A stretch of 64,000 bases of DNA from Congeria kusceri (GCA_027627225.1 CM051029.1:71286578-71350577), one strand, 5' to 3'; positions 35,001 through 47,934 are shown, counted from the stretch's first letter. Notes: generated from the letters alone by a model not told the origin. Translations and numbers: made by a program.

Positions 35001-38000
35001 GCTAACAATTAAAAACAAGATTCTTCGTTTGATAAACACACATACCCCTGGTTGGTGCTGGATAGCCCATTTCTTAGTCCAAATTAGGTCAAAGTCAAGG
35101 TCAAAGTGAGGTTGAGTGATATGGGTTGATTGTGAACGGTCATAAGTAACAACTGTGTAAATATCCAAGTGTTATACAGTGAAACCTGTCCAAACCGAAC
35201 CCTGAGAAAACAGAACCCCTGTCAAAACCGAATGGCTGCGTCGGTCCCGATTTTTTTCTTTCTTATTTTATATATCAAAAACCCTTAAACCATCCTGTTC
35301 GTGCTAGACGAAACGGTAAAATCTAGTTAACCCAGAAATTATTATAAGTAAAAATTAGGTCAATGTCACGGTCAAAGTGAGGTTGAGTGATATGGGTGGA
35401 TAGAGAATGGTCACAAGCAACAACTGTGTAAGTATCCAAGAGTTGTAGTAAGCGGTGTTGGTGCTAGACAAAACGGTAAAATATACTTAACCTTGTCAAG
35501 GACGGACGGACAAACACAAAAAGTAAAATATACAGCAAATAGAAACTAACCAGAGTATGTAGGTGTAAGGTATTGCAGGAGAGGTCTTAATGTGCTACTT
35601 TTAAGTGAGGCTAAATATACATGTTGTCGGTGATTAAAATGGCGGCCTTTCCAGCAAATATTATAAAATATCAGCAATAATAAAATAGTGTGAAATGTTT
35701 TCAAACTATTAAAGTAGCGAACAATGTCCCTTTGATAACTTTTTGATATCGACATGTATGCTCTTTAAATAAAGTCGTAGTTAAATAAAATGTTGGAATA
35801 TAACGGGTATATTCGGTAGTGAAAACCAGAAAAACATTAACAAGGGAAAACATTCATCATTAATCACCAGCTGAAATTGACTTAACTGAAAAGAGTTCTC
35901 TTTATAATGAACCCATTGTTTTTGTAAGGTTTTAGAATTCTCATTTAACGTGTTAACATAATTTGTTATAAAGAATCCTATTTCTTGTTGTTTGTATGCA
36001 GCATACAGTGCCCTATGATCGTCCTTGGCTACAGTATACATGATTAGTGCACCGTGCTTTTCTTCACTATTTCTTAGCAGCCACTGATAGTTAAACATAT
36101 AGTATATAATGCACTAGTGTCTCAGCTATCTCACAGCCAAAACTGTGAGAAATTCACTGAAACTTGATTGTAAGCTTAAACGCCAGGGTGTTTTGTTATG
36201 CTGATTGTTCACATAGTTATGGGTCATTTAATTTTAGTATTTAATATATCGTTTAAGGCAGGCCTATTTCTCGGGATCTTCTGTATGGAACTGAATGGTA
36301 CTTGATGGGAAGTTTAATACCGGGATGACATAACCATATAACAACTTAACGATGTTTCTATCAGTTAAGGTCTTGATTTTTGAAAACCTATTTTGCATCA
36401 TCGTCTGATTTTTATTTCCAAAAATAGCTCTACCTTACTCATGTGAATCCATTGACAAATCGCATTTTTGGATAGCATCCATCATATTCACTAACTTCCT
36501 TATATTTATTTTCTGAACTGCATTCGTAAAGAAGCAGCACGAACAGCAACTAAACTTAAGTGAAAATTGAATTAAACTATATTACCACTTAATAACATGC
36601 ATATTTGAGCGCTGAAATTAAGAGCTTCTATTTTGTAAGTATTTAGAATAAAATGTAGTGTTCATACAAATGTTAATTAAAATTTTCTAAGGAAAAAAAC
36701 GAACTACTGATAAGAGGGTCCACCATCATAGTCAGAACATGCATTCAGTGTGTTACAAACAGAGGAAACAAAACGTGATTTTGTGAAATAGAAAAAAACT
36801 TACATATATAAATTAGACTGCGAAAAAATGTATTTACAATATCAGATTCATTGTTGAAACATTTTACACTTATATTTTCAAACATTCAATATAAATTTAA
36901 CATAATGTGTCTTCCGCTGCCGAAAAATATGAACAGAAATCCAGCCAGGTATAATACGTAGAATATGAAAGTTTTCAAAACGAACCTTAAATATTTCAGG
37001 CGAAGGAATATAAAATGATTCCTGTCGTGTGAAAAAATGGATATGCGGCATTCTCAATCGCGTACAAAAGAGCGAACTTACGTTTTGATATTACCTGTTA
37101 GTAGACAATAGCTTTCTAATTACCCATTTATTTTGATATCAGGTAAAAAAAACATATGCAATAATTACATATAATAAAACAATAATGCCTTATCGGTAGT
37201 ATTCATTTAAAACAATTATCGTTGGTTATAAATATATGTTGATCCACCGTACTGTAATTATCTTGTAATGGTTGCTAATTAAATACGTTGGACGTACTTG
37301 GGGAAAAAAAAATCTATATACGTAATGCTCAAAATGATAAGTTCAACACCTGTAACTTTATTATAGCAGATCTATTTATCTATGTTAGTTATATAATTTA
37401 TTTACCTATCTTCGCAGAACAGTGTTTCTGATGAAGGTATGCTACTGTCTGATTCCGCAAAACAATATTGGGACACTGTGGCACTTCGATTAATATCAGT
37501 ACTTGTGTCATCACTTAAATAAACATGAAGTTGGTGTTAATGATGCGGATGTTAACAAGGAGTTCTCTTCTGATGATGTCTCTGGAGTTTTATCTTATAT
37601 TATGAAGTACACGTACAAGGAACATACCATAGCAAGATACAAGTAATCGTTTTCAATCTACTTAATGAATGACTGGACACAAAGTAAAAGTCGAGACAAA
37701 GAAAAAACAGGAATAAAACAAGGGTCACCAACTTGAAACGGTCGATTCAAAGCAAAGCCGAACCGCACACTGGCTTTAAAGAACGTTAATTGTGGCCGAG
37801 TTCAGTTACAAACATAGAACAATGAAAGCGTATACAACGAGTATGTTTTACCTTTGTTCGAACAGATCACTCTTCGGAGTAGAAGATCTACTACTCGTCT
37901 CATCTCTGTAACAATAATTAGATTCGTAAATGTCAAGATTCTATTTTATAAAATTAGATAAACATTTCTTTTCGTATAGTTCTTTTCAAAAAACAACAAC

Positions 38001-41000
38001 AACTGTCAATGTCAAACAGTGATTCATACGGAGAAATTTTGCTGCATCCGGGGCCATTTAAACAACATTGGCAGAGGAACACGCATGGAACATTTCTGAG
38101 AAGTTTCATCAAAGTCAACCAATTCGTTTAAGAGAAGATGTAGTTCAAAGTAACGCTAACGCACGCACAATGGACAACGCCCAAAGACACGAGCTAACTG
38201 GTCTATGGCCAGTAGAAATGAAACTGTAGACAATTTCGAAAGCCCGAGATACGCGTTGTTGTGCATCAAGCAAAGCGCTGAAAGGCGACGAGTTTATGGT
38301 TCGGAAAGTCATTTATAACATGCTATACCTTGTTTCCCGTATAATACAACCATTACGGATATTTCTTTCTTACACATGTGTAAAATAGCATTTTGAGCGT
38401 TTTTATTGGCTACATATTCTTTGACTGACCAATCGGATGACGTTTGTTTTTGTTAAATGACGTCGTCAACATGAAATGACGTCATGTCAGTACACAACCT
38501 TTTGGGTTATTCAACATGTTTTGGTAAAATTAAAAAATGTTTGTGTCGTTTCCAAGCATGTGATAAAAAAGATCTGACACTCGTTGTCATTTTATACCAT
38601 ATTTTATTAAACTCTGCCAAGAAATTCGTTAGTAAGCTCGCCAAAGGCTCGCTTACTAACACATTTCCTGAACTCGATAGTATGAATTGACAAATCGTGT
38701 CAGATCCTATATTTGAATATGATGATTTGTATTGTATACGTACGCAAAGCAACTGATTAAATTCAATAAACATCCAACACACTATACATCTTAATCTGAT
38801 TAAATGTATTGTATTCGCATTTTGGATTATATTGCTTACATGTGCTGAAGCTGTCCGAAAGAGGCCATGCTTGACCTGTTGATTCCAGCATCAATAAGGA
38901 ACGACACAATTAATTGTTTATAACCTGACAAAGATAAGCAGCAAACTTAGAACGATATGAAGCATTCCAAAAGCATCGCACTAATAACAATATTAACACA
39001 GTGAAATATTAAAACAACAAGACTACAAGCCGATTCAACATTAAAAAAAACTGAAATCTTTGACTATGTAGAGTGCAGAACAAAATAAATTCGAACTCCA
39101 CGGTTTATCGGGGAGAATCAGGCTTACAAAAGTGCACACACGGTTCTCAGATCTAAAAATATAAAACAATAAAAACACGCAAAAATAATAGAAAACCTGA
39201 CGACTTGAAGTATTCCGGATTCGGGGCAAGGACACTGAATAGACCTTCCTCTGGTGGTGTAGACTGATGTGTTGGCGATGAAGCAGTGAAGCTGTACCGG
39301 ACCTCAATAAACATCTTTTTGCAGGTCACAATTTGTGTCATTTCCCTACGCATAAAATGCCAAATTACATGCTTACTCGAAGATAATATTTTAGGGTCGC
39401 AACGATTTCGAATGTTAATAATGTTAGATTCGGGTTTCATATTACGGAGTTGAATCTTACAATCATGTAAACCAAATATTTGTATGCATTACATAGAATT
39501 CAATAATAATACAATAATAATGAGTATAACAGTCAACTTCAAATGCCCAGTTTGTTATTACAAGTGCTGTTTGTAAAACAGGTATGTCCCCCTCTAGGTT
39601 AAAAGCAATTAGCAGTGGCTATTATCCTTACCGCAGCATAATAAGTGACGCCCGTCGAAATGTGTGATATATGAACACACACCTGTCATACGACATCTGT
39701 TTGAGCTGCAACACATATGGTCTTTCGAAGGTACATTAAATGAATATTTAATTATAATATAATATAACTAGATGTATATAGACTTTTACGTGTTATTGTA
39801 CGTAGGTTGAATTACGTAATATGGCGGTGCAAGCATGTTTTACAATTTTATTTTGCACAAGACAACGAAATAATGTGCATTAATTATCTCTAATTGCAAA
39901 AATTTTCATACTGCTATTTCACTGCAAGTCGTTATGTTTTTAATATTGCTACTTATATTTTTGACTGAAAAAAATCTGAAAGACAACAGCGCAGCAAAGA
40001 TCTGACTGCCTTACTGACATAACATGATATTGCATAAAATACCATTTTCTTCGCTTCGTGGTAGGAGGCAACGGAGACCGATATATTAAGGGATCTCATA
40101 TCTTCCGTTTCTTGAATGAACGAAAACGAGTTGAACCCATGTTGTGCCATTTTGTTTTGGTCAACCCTGGGTTCAGTATTGAAGGTCGGCTCGTTCAGAA
40201 ATAGTGACAAAACGTCGTCTATATTGTACGGATCACCGCAAACCATAACTAGCAGCAACCTTAACATTAAAAAGCAGCTTTTTCGTTTAATGCTTAAATG
40301 TTGTGTACAGAGTAAATAAATATTTATTGCAATACCATTAATTCGGAATTGGTTCCAAAAGAAACATTTCTATCTAACTGATGTTTTGAATTTATGATGG
40401 AACCGTACTATAACAAAACATATTTACCTTTTGTGAAATGTTGGCCTCCCTGTATTGCTGAACTGGACTGGTCCATGTCTGAATGTGTGTAAATGTATAA
40501 TTAAGGTCATGTATCTTCCCGAGTTTATATAGGGAATAGTTCGCTTTAATAATATGATGGAACATTTTAATTTTTGTTTTAAAGGGACAAAACTCCTAAT
40601 GGTCTAATCGTATAAAAGAAAATTGTCAAAACTCACGATTTTATAACAAAATCGCATAGAACACGTCAAACAATTAGACACGTGTGTTTTTATTTACCTG
40701 AAAAAAATGATTGTGTGTAGTTTTCCTCCTTGTTATCGTTCTAAAATCTAAAGCGTCTGCAGACATAACCCAGTAATTTAAAAATAGCGCTTTTCTTATT
40801 TAGGGCAATAACGTGACATTTAAGTTTTGTCGAGTCGCACATGCGTTCACTTGAATCAGGTGCTTGTATTGGGAAAAGCCGCGGTATTTTTAAATCGGGT
40901 GTACCGTGTTCAAGGAAAGTGCGAGCTTATTCAACTTCTATTTTTCAAGGTAATATACAGTTTATGAAAGTTTTTGATCGTGTTCTATGCAAATAGTGAT

Positions 41001-44000
41001 GTGTTTACCCATGTTTTACCGTTTAGGCATAACTACAAAAAATGCACATTTTTTATGCTCATCTGGAGTTCAGTATCCTTAAGTTAAGACTGAAACAATA
41101 TTACATTTCTATTTATAAAAGAATATACAGTACATTTTACTACGTCAATACATGAAGATGGTTTCTGCAAATATAATCAAGGAAATAGCGCACACAATGA
41201 GATAGACATAAATAACGTTAATTACGAAATATATCATTTTAGAGTAAATGCTTTCTGTTACCTTTCTCCCTTTGTTGCGAGTAAATGAGACACAGTACAA
41301 TCAACACACTGACTGCGCACCGACTGGTCATGTTGATGAAAGGGGCATCGTTTAATACATGGTTTCTCCAGGAACACAATGATATTCAACATCATAACTG
41401 TCCCAATATCAGAGTGAGCATCCAAAGCTTTATATCTAGAATGAAGACCTAGTTGTTGTTCGACCGTGGTAGTAAATGTATAGTTATTTGTTTGAAAACT
41501 AAGATGGTAATTTCCCTTCACCTGTTAACGTTTTATTTTGTTGTAATAACAATTTAAGCAACCCTTTGGATACTATAATCAAGCAAAACAGTTTGATGAA
41601 TTTGCCTTATTGAAGATAGGACCAATAATCAATCCAAAACACTCACCAAGAAAAACGTTCATTTAGACGAAAATACCAAGATCCAAGATATCTATTTTAA
41701 GAATATGTCAATAACCAAGTAACTTTATAACATATTCATGAACTATTTGTTACATGCGTTTGGTAATAAAACTCGTTTTTATACCTAGGTAAAAGTCTGG
41801 TATGAACATTTTTCTGTATTTTAAAATCAAAATTTAACTACCTTTTGTGAGACATCATACATTTACTCAGTTTCAAAATATGTTCATGATGTATGGTCTT
41901 CAGATGCGCATTCTCCTGTATGCATTTCAGGAACGATCCCTCCATTTCCATGCAAAGTTCTCGAAAGTTTTCTTTCTTTCTGTAACAAAAATAGTTTAAC
42001 AGCAAGCAATCCCCGTCGTCTTAACTCTTAACGGTAATCTTGGCAGAAATATGATACAGAGTTCGTTGATTTGAGCCCCGGCGGAGACACGCTTTTAAGC
42101 TTTTTCTTAACTGAGATAATTTTATTTTCAGAGTTTTTGGTTCAGATGCTTTAATTTTTGACGTTAAGACATTTTATGACTTTATTTTTTTGAACATAAT
42201 TATGTAAATTCGTCACTTAAACAAGTTGTTCGTACCTTTCCAAGACGAGTTTTTTTTTGCATTTCTTCACTTCCAGTTTTGCTTCGTAGGAATTCAATAA
42301 ATTTGAAAGTAAGAGGCTACGTTGTTCGGCGTTGGTAAATCCTATTTCTTGAAGAAGTCTGGGATTTTCATTAAGCAATGGAAATAGATCCATTCGATTT
42401 CCAGTCCAAAGTCCCCCAGAGCTATGAAAATTAATTATCTAACAATCAAACAAGAAAACAGCATGTAGCAAGTAAAATAAAATCGAAATAAAACGACATG
42501 GTAGATGTTACAATGTATAACTTTATTAATAGAAACACCTTACTTACTTTGTTAAACGATTCGTATTATCAGCAAGCGTAGCGTTCTGCAATCGACGCAA
42601 GTTTCTCAAGTCGTTTTGTCGTTGTCTGTCAACATAGTACTCTAACGCTATTTGCTGCAGTATCATGTTTGTTTTATGACTTCCATAAGCATCGCTCATA
42701 TACGAAGATTTTCCCAGACAAAACGTATACAAAAGGCCAGGCGTGTATGATTCTAATATCCGATCGTCCAATGCCTTTCTAACGACATAATCCATCGCTC
42801 TTTGTTCTCGTGTAATGTGTTTGTCTCGGACTGCTAAGCTTTCATAAAACGAAAGTATCCGAGTACTTTTACTGGCTTTCTGCGGTTCCAGCATTAGTCT
42901 GGCCAAAGCATCCAGCGCTTCGTCGATGTTAATGTTGCAATGAGAAGACGTTTCTATAACACGTACTTTGTCTGTCAGATTATGTTCAGATAAAAACAAG
43001 TGCAGTCTCTTTTTCAATTCAGTGTCAGCTTTGTCATTTTTCGTTGTTACAACAAGTACTGGAAGTTTTGCTTTGAAGGCATACTTTGTTATTCCCAAAG
43101 CAAATACAAGCTGAGCCTCGAGGCTTATCTGACATTCACTGCTGATATCAATCAAGCATAGAATACCATCCACATGAAGTTCTTTGTTCGGGACCAATTT
43201 ATCGTCAAATTCTATTTCAGTACCTACAATGTATATCAATAATGTCAACAACAGATTTATCACTGGTTAAACTTCTGAAATAGTACTTTGAAATGATTCC
43301 AACAATGACGATACAATGTTTTATCAATCTGACTTAAGTACACGATCTTCCGAATGTAAGACCTATACCATGTTCTATTTTTGACATTGCGGATTTCTAA
43401 ACAGGTTATTTATTAATAACTCATCTAATCGGTATGCTTAATATATCAGACTCGTCCTATTTACACACTGCGGAAAATTTCAACATTGATAAAATAATAA
43501 TTATGTATTTCGATTATTTAATAAATTAGTACATGGTGAAATGCACAGTCACACGGTCCGAATCGTGAATATTAAATTTTAGACTGTAAAATACATTTTT
43601 TTACGTTCACTTTCAAGACCATGATAGCAAGTTTCGGACTGGCTTACTGAAAAGTCACTATCGGTCGTCCCCAGATCATGATGCGTTAGGCAATTAAGAA
43701 GCTGATTTCAATAAGATTGCATGCTTGATTAAACTGATTTAAAAGATACTAGATTGAAAAAGCTTTAAAATATACATGTATTTACTTTCAATTGTCATTT
43801 CGTTCAGATCTTCAAGTCAACTAAAAATTGCTAAACATATCATATATGTACTAAAAATTGCTAAACATATCCTATGTGTAATAAAAATTGCTAAGCATAT
43901 CATAAATGTATGCTATCATACAAAGTCATACCCATTTTTTCCCTACAAATGTACATCGCTTTTCCAGGTGAGAACAATGTACGTGTTTTGCACCTTTACA

Positions 44001-44320
44001 AATAGTTACTCTCCGTGTCTGGACCGAACACTTCGAATGTTTCATCATTTGCGAAAACGGTCTGTTCAAATACTCTTAGCTGAGTTTTCTCTCCATATAT
44101 ACTTCGTTCACCCCAATATAAGAAATGTTGACTGTTAATGATGTGGCCACAAAAATCCGCCGTGCTCACTATGGAACTATGGTTTTCGTAGTACTCATCT
44201 TGTCTGGGTCGAACCGCTCGATTATAAAAGCATGATATGCCGACCCCATTTACCAATCCATTTCCTGTCAGTCCAACGACATTGACATTCAATATTCCTC
44301 CGTTCTTTGGCATTTGTCAC
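31908..44320 (-). CDS. p190RhoGAP-like protein (ARHGAP35/ARHGAP5 family), no GAP domain
   Basis: Reconstructed exons, all with GT/AG borders and agreeing phases: 44320-44010 (ATG at 44313), 43223-42548, 42421-42236, 41979-41842, 41498-41262, 40478-40428, 40259-40015, 39302-39197, 38875-38840, 37905-37852, 37513-37406, 32095-32004, 31945-31908 (stop TAA). The coding sum is 2271 nt, giving 756 residues against about 1500 for vertebrate p190. Order: GTPase domain, FF-like helices, a Cys/His segment, a short linker where pG1 should be, a pG2-like segment, then a Ser/Asp-rich tail. The RhoGAP domain that gives the family its GTPase-activating activity is absent, so a scaffold or regulatory role is inferred. 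Individual small exons are less certain than the large ones. Confidence 0.75.
32395..33255 (+). repeat. CCATATGG-rich satellite, ~160-bp unit
   Basis: About five units of 155-163 bp, each with 'gggattttgcaaactg' (32473, 32635, 32790, 32953) and many palindromic CCCATATGGG or CCATATGG motifs. The sequence is nearly free of stop codons in several frames on both strands, which creates overlapping spurious open frames. It lies within the long intron of the p190-like gene. Confidence 0.85.
33306..33457. mobile_element. Short TIR element between satellite blocks
   Basis: The left arm TATATACAGTTTATAATTAA..GTTCATT and the right arm AATGAACTTTAATTATGAAC..TATATA are complementary over about 32 nt, separated by about 85 nt. 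It separates the two CCATATGG-rich blocks. Confidence 0.65.
33470..34366 (+). repeat. CCATATGG-rich satellite, second block
   Basis: Irregular repeats of 'tgggacccatatgggcttgc' type. A segment of about 150 bp at 33617-33770 (ending 'gcccgatataggcagaaaac') is duplicated at 34214-34366, about 597 bp apart, showing higher-order structure. Confidence 0.8.
35080..35530. repeat. Duplicated 'GAGGTTGAGTGATATGGG' repeat
   Basis: Two diverged copies (35085-35310 and 35357-35500) share 'ggtcaaagtgaggttgagtg', 'gtatccaagtgtt' and 'gctagacaaaacggtaaaat', ending with a GACGGACGGAC run. Confidence 0.65.
35600..37400. other. Intron sequence, no additional exon supported
   Basis: A 105-codon minus frame (35781-36098) begins after an AG (actatcag), but its phase and content fit neither the p190-like model nor any family known to me. 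The rest is AT-rich. Confidence 0.35.
37406..39302 (-). CDS. p190-like exons 8-11: end of pG2 and Ser/Asp-rich tail
   Basis: Exon 8 (39302-39197) reads PVQLHCFIANTS, comparable to the family IPIQLVALTDG strand. Exon 9 (38875-38840) is a 36-nt micro-exon. Exon 10 (37905-37852) and exon 11 (37513-37406) encode a Ser/Thr/Asp-rich, probably disordered tail (DETSSRSSTPKSDLF; SATVSQYCFAESDSS). All keep phase. An overlapping 95-codon frame at 39153-39440 is not needed by the model. Confidence 0.6.
40015..40478 (-). CDS. p190-like exons 6-7: linker and pG2-like pseudoGTPase start
   Basis: Exon 6 (40478-40428, 51 nt) is a short linker standing where the complete pG1 pseudoGTPase domain lies in vertebrate p190. 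Exon 7 (40259-40015) begins RLLLVMVCGDPYNIDDVL, which matches the family's pG2 start (CLMCGDPFSADDIL), and continues to LNISVSVASYHEAKK..VFYAIS, equivalent to the LSVLSYHSS..YIVFYS strands. Splice sites: cattcag/GTAAAT and gttaag/GTAAGG. Confidence 0.75.
41262..41498 (-). CDS. p190-like exon 5: Cys/His segment
   Basis: A 237-nt exon. The acceptor taccatcttag at 41499 was chosen over the one at 41522 because only it preserves the phase. It includes LGLHSRYKAL and CPFHQHDQ..CVDCTVSHLL, which aligns with the family block CPSC.ACVDAKIEHL that closes the FF region. The Cys/His cluster could bind zinc (inference). Donor GAAAG|GTAACA. Confidence 0.75.
41842..41979 (-). CDS. p190-like exon 4: FF-like helices
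   Basis: A 138-nt exon, acceptor tttttgttacag and donor AAAAG|GTAGTT. The only open frame (KENFRELCMEMEGSFLKC) is the one required by the upstream exon. It is helical and probably part of an FF-like repeat. Confidence 0.7.
42236..42421 (-). CDS. p190-like exon 3: FF-like helices
   Basis: A 186-nt exon, phase 2 in and 2 out, acceptor ttttcatag and donor GGAAAG|GTACG. Reads NENPRLLQEIGFTNAEQR and a Lys/Glu-rich helix ending in KKLVLER, in the position of the FF-domain helices of p190 proteins. Sequence similarity is weak; assignment follows from context and phase. Confidence 0.7.
42548..43223 (-). CDS. p190-like exon 2: rest of GTPase domain and first helices
   Basis: This is the largest exon (676 nt), with acceptor ttgtag and donor AAA|GTAAGTAAG. 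It contains the Walker-B-like strand (VDGILCLIDIS, about residues 13-25 of the exon), a TKND motif equivalent to the G4 guanine-specificity box, and ETSSH at the G5 position. A helical region follows that corresponds to the family's segment between the GTPase and FF domains (RILSFYESL; SYMSDAYGSHK; ALEYYVDRQR). G4 and G5 are retained although the P-loop lysine is not. Confidence 0.85.
43821..43910. repeat. 30-bp tandem repeat, three copies
   Basis: Three adjacent units of ctaaaaattgctaaacatat + 10 nt in the first long intron of the p190-like gene. Confidence 0.85.
44010..44320 (-). CDS. p190-like exon 1: start and P-loop region
   Basis: Acceptor (cttacgtacag), then seven untranslated bases and ATG at 44313; an in-frame TGA just upstream supports this start. 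The exon encodes the N-terminal half of the GTPase domain. NVNVVGLTG and NRAVRP bracket the P-loop. In family members this reads GIGKS, but here it is GVGIS, so the lysine that contacts nucleotide phosphates is Ile. TADFCGHIINSQHFLYWGE matches the family block that follows. The donor ACGGAGA|GTAACT ends the exon in phase 1. A family segment of roughly 30-40 residues between this exon and the next was not found. Confidence 0.8.
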
Positions 44321-44329
44321 CTGTACGTA

Positions 44330-47300
44330 AGGCAATGTTTCAAAATCGAAAGTTGAATGGTACAATATCACAACCACGATTTTTATGAACATGTCTTCTA
44401 GGTTTATGCTTACCAACAAATGCTTTACAGTTGACAAAGACACTGGGCTATGTAGCAAACACTTAAGTTTACAAAAGTGCAAAAGCTTGAAAAAATACCA
44501 ATATATATGCATTTATACTTCATTTACATTTCGCAGATAGGCTTTTATGCATATTTATACTAAATTTATATTTGGAATATTTGTTTTTGAGAACGTTGAA
44601 ATATAACATAAATCATTTCACGAAACAAAGGAAACGTTTGGTAAACAGTATACTTTAACAACCCTCGAACAATGTTGCATTTAGAATTATAATAAATAAA
44701 GTTGTGCAATAGACCTAAACGAATGGTTTATAACAGTTCAAAGTTATTGATTGAAGTCAGGTTAAACAGCAATTTGGTAGCTTTATTTGTGTAAAAAACA
44801 TTTCTATATCCTTAATGAATTCATAGGAAAATATGTAATTCTTTCGCATACAGTACCCATTGTAAAGTCCAAAAGGTCAGTTATACATTTCAATAATTAA
44901 CGTATAACTTGTTAACATTTTTGAAAATAAAACCAAATGCAAATCTAATTTAGGTGAGGGCAGATGACTAATGCGGAGAAAGACTTAAACATTGGAATCC
45001 CATACATTCTAATTTAAGACGTTATGTAATTAATCATTTTTAACAGGACTGATAAAACACAATAAGTAACAAATCTTATATTTTGCACGATCCATATCCT
45101 GTTTTTGAATAGAGCATTTACATGTATTAAGTGCAAGTAATAAATAAACCCCAAAATTGAATGTTATTACCTTGGTGTGTTTACTCATTTGCGTAAATGA
45201 AGTGGGAACTCATCTTCGCCTGAAGCTTATTGATCCACTGTCATAAAATATTATCTACGTGATATTCGCATCTTACCAAAAATAAAACGGCTGCACAATA
45301 CTATATTACATCCGTCAATCTTTATAAGACGGTGGTTTCGCTAACAATCTGTCTGCACATTCGCAAAGGGCTGTACAATCCAGATACTAAATGGCAGTCT
45401 CTGTTGCATTTAATGCGTGTACACTAAAGGCTGTAGTCCATTCCTTCTGGCGCTTCTCTTCCGCTTTGGTGCTTTGTGCGAACACTATCTGACATCAGGT
45501 GGTCAGACAGAGCATTAAATTCCCAGTGTCGATGTTTGACATCGTGTATTTATTGCATCGAAGACAAGGGTGTCCCGTTTGACGTTATTACTTCGCTCGC
45601 TTCCTGTACAGTATATATTATTGGTAATGCGTCCTTGGCCCCTAAGGCCATACGAATTTGATTCTATGTTTAGCGTCCCCGTGATTTTTCAGAACCTACC
45701 ATCCGGGCAGGAAAACACAAACAACTTGTCGATAAAAAGACCCATATATATTTTCACAAATTATTAATGGCAGTTGTACAAGCTAGAGCACATGTTTACT
45801 TGCAAAACTATTATATATCATCTTTATATTGGGAACCTACTTTAACAGAGCATTTTAACAGTAAATTGACTAGTTGCAAATTATTTTTACAAATATTGGC
45901 AAAAACAAATACAAGTCTTGTTTTTCAAGTTCAGTCTGACGTCAGATCGTATTAACAAACCCTGACATTTACACCAGTTTATACATGTAGATAATAACAT
46001 CTTCATGATAATAGAAACATGTTTTAACATATTTTAAATTTAATATATACACATTTGAAATATGTTCTAAAAAGGACAATCAGTATAGTAAAAACAAATC
46101 ACGTCAAAGTGTTTTCGATCTATAAAGCTGCAGGTAAGTTATTGACAAATGCAAGATTCCAAATCAGAATTGTGTAATATAATCAACTTAATTCAAAAGA
46201 GATCATACAAATTAAGAAATCACACCCAGTGTGTCATTATAAGCATATTTTATGTGCTTTCCAACTCAATGTTTTACATTGTCAAAAATGCTTTTTTTTC
46301 GTTCAGGCATCTGAAAACCCACCAGCCCGAGGAAGCTATCATAGAATCAAATTGCAATGGCCTTATCCTAAGATGTCCAAGACAGCATAGTTTTATCTTA
46401 CTAAAGATATTCATCTAAGCACGCTTCTGTGTTTGGAATCTTTATAATCTTTTCTTCGTGTTGCCTTCCGACAAGCAAGGCAATTTATGTGTTTGTCGAG
46501 CCACTTTTGGGTGGGTAGTGTACCCAACTCCTCAAGTGTAGGCAACTTGTGTATGCTCTTCAGGATCGTTTACAAATCCAGGCAGTGTCCGACCTACCAA
46601 TTCAGCTGCTTCTACTGGTCAAAGATGACGTCACATGTCATGGGCTTGGGAGGGGCGGACTTTGTGGCTATTGGGCCGCTCGTCTGTTTTGATGCTCTCG
46701 TATCACCTTCTTGCAAAAAAATCCATTGTTATCAGTTGCCTGTATAATACTGCATGGCCAAAGGTAGCAAATGGAGCTACACAGATTAGACGGATTTTTT
46801 CTGGATGATGAGGTATTACCCTTGCAGCAGATCACACTCTCCATTAACTGGTGGACCTAAGGGAAATTCAAGTTTATTCAGCCTGGAGCCAACAGTGTCG
46901 CAGCAGTTGCTGTGCTTAATTTGTGGTAAGCAGCCGACCACCTTTGGGACTCCAACTCTGCATTTTCTACAATGGTTTACTTCGTTAGTTTTTCCCATGA
47001 ATGGGTATAGCCGCAAGGCAACGGAGGATTTGATATCAGAGTTTTACCTGCTTGCCAAACCTGACGGGCCGGATCTGCCCGTGACTCATGATGGCGGGAG
47101 TGTCAGTTCCCGTATAAGCTGTAGACGTGCTACTGCCACTGCACAACACTATTAAGTAGATTAACTTACTTAGTCTATAGTTGTCACATTTGTCTGTACA
47201 GAAAAAAAACTTTCACATTTTATGTGAACTCTAACTTTTTAAATATTGTCGCATGCCAGACACGGACCTCTGTCTGTAAACGTTTCATTAGCCTAAGTCT

Positions 47301-47900
47301 AGGTTTTCGGCGGTAAAGTTGCATTTGTTTTAAATCAACATATTTCTAAAAACAACGCTTTTCATAAAATGAACGCGATCTGGTAACAACGTATTATTTA
47401 ATTCAGTTATCATATATGCCGTAATCCTTTATGTTGGCAGGTAACCTTAGTTGTTAAATTCCCAGAATGCATTGAGTACACATTTCAGTGTATGACCATG
47501 TTCACAGTTCTTGCAATTTAAAATGGTCGCCATTTTTATACATTCTAGACAGGGTGCATGATCCACACCGATCAAGCCATCGATGGACGCACTAACAGAT
47601 GCCCGGTCGGCCTTTAAGAACAGGCTGACTCGCTGACGATAAACACATGACTGGCTCCTCGGCAATACATCGTAGGAGTGCAAATCAGACGCCGACCGAC
47701 ATCTGGCTAAGAAATTGAGTAACTATCGTGGTATATCGGCATAAAGCATACCACATTAACTATGATTAGATACTGATTGCATACTGATTGCATACTGATA
47801 CGAGTGTGGATAAGTAACGAATACATTATGTAGCAACTCGAAAATAAAAGATCCGTTCTGTTGTGCTCATAAATAGATCCATGACAATTGGATAACAGTG
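44330..47900. other. No confident gene
   Basis: Upstream side of the p190-like gene; its promoter or 5' UTR exons were not located. Less AT-rich DNA at 46440-47155 contains frames of 86 and 116 codons (plus) with fragments resembling decayed mobile-element coding sequence, but no catalytic motif. These are left unassigned. Confidence 0.35.
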
Positions 47901-47934
47901 TACATATTTAATTGTTCGTTTATGCGTACATTAA

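Noticed and set aside
35781..36098. 105-codon minus-strand frame considered as a further p190-like exon or RhoGAP domain
   Set aside because: No RhoGAP motifs, and phase does not match exon 11.
39153..39440. 95-codon minus-strand frame covering p190-like exon 8
   Set aside because: Its frame and start cannot be joined in phase to exon 7; the shorter exon in another frame fits both neighbours and resembles the family strand.
41499..41522. Upstream acceptor for p190-like exon 5 at 41522
   Set aside because: Using it would put a stop immediately in the required frame; the acceptor at 41499 preserves phase.
46487..47155. Plus-strand frames of 86 and 116 codons
   Set aside because: No convincing domain or splice context; some phrases resemble mobile-element coding sequence, but no catalytic residues could be placed.
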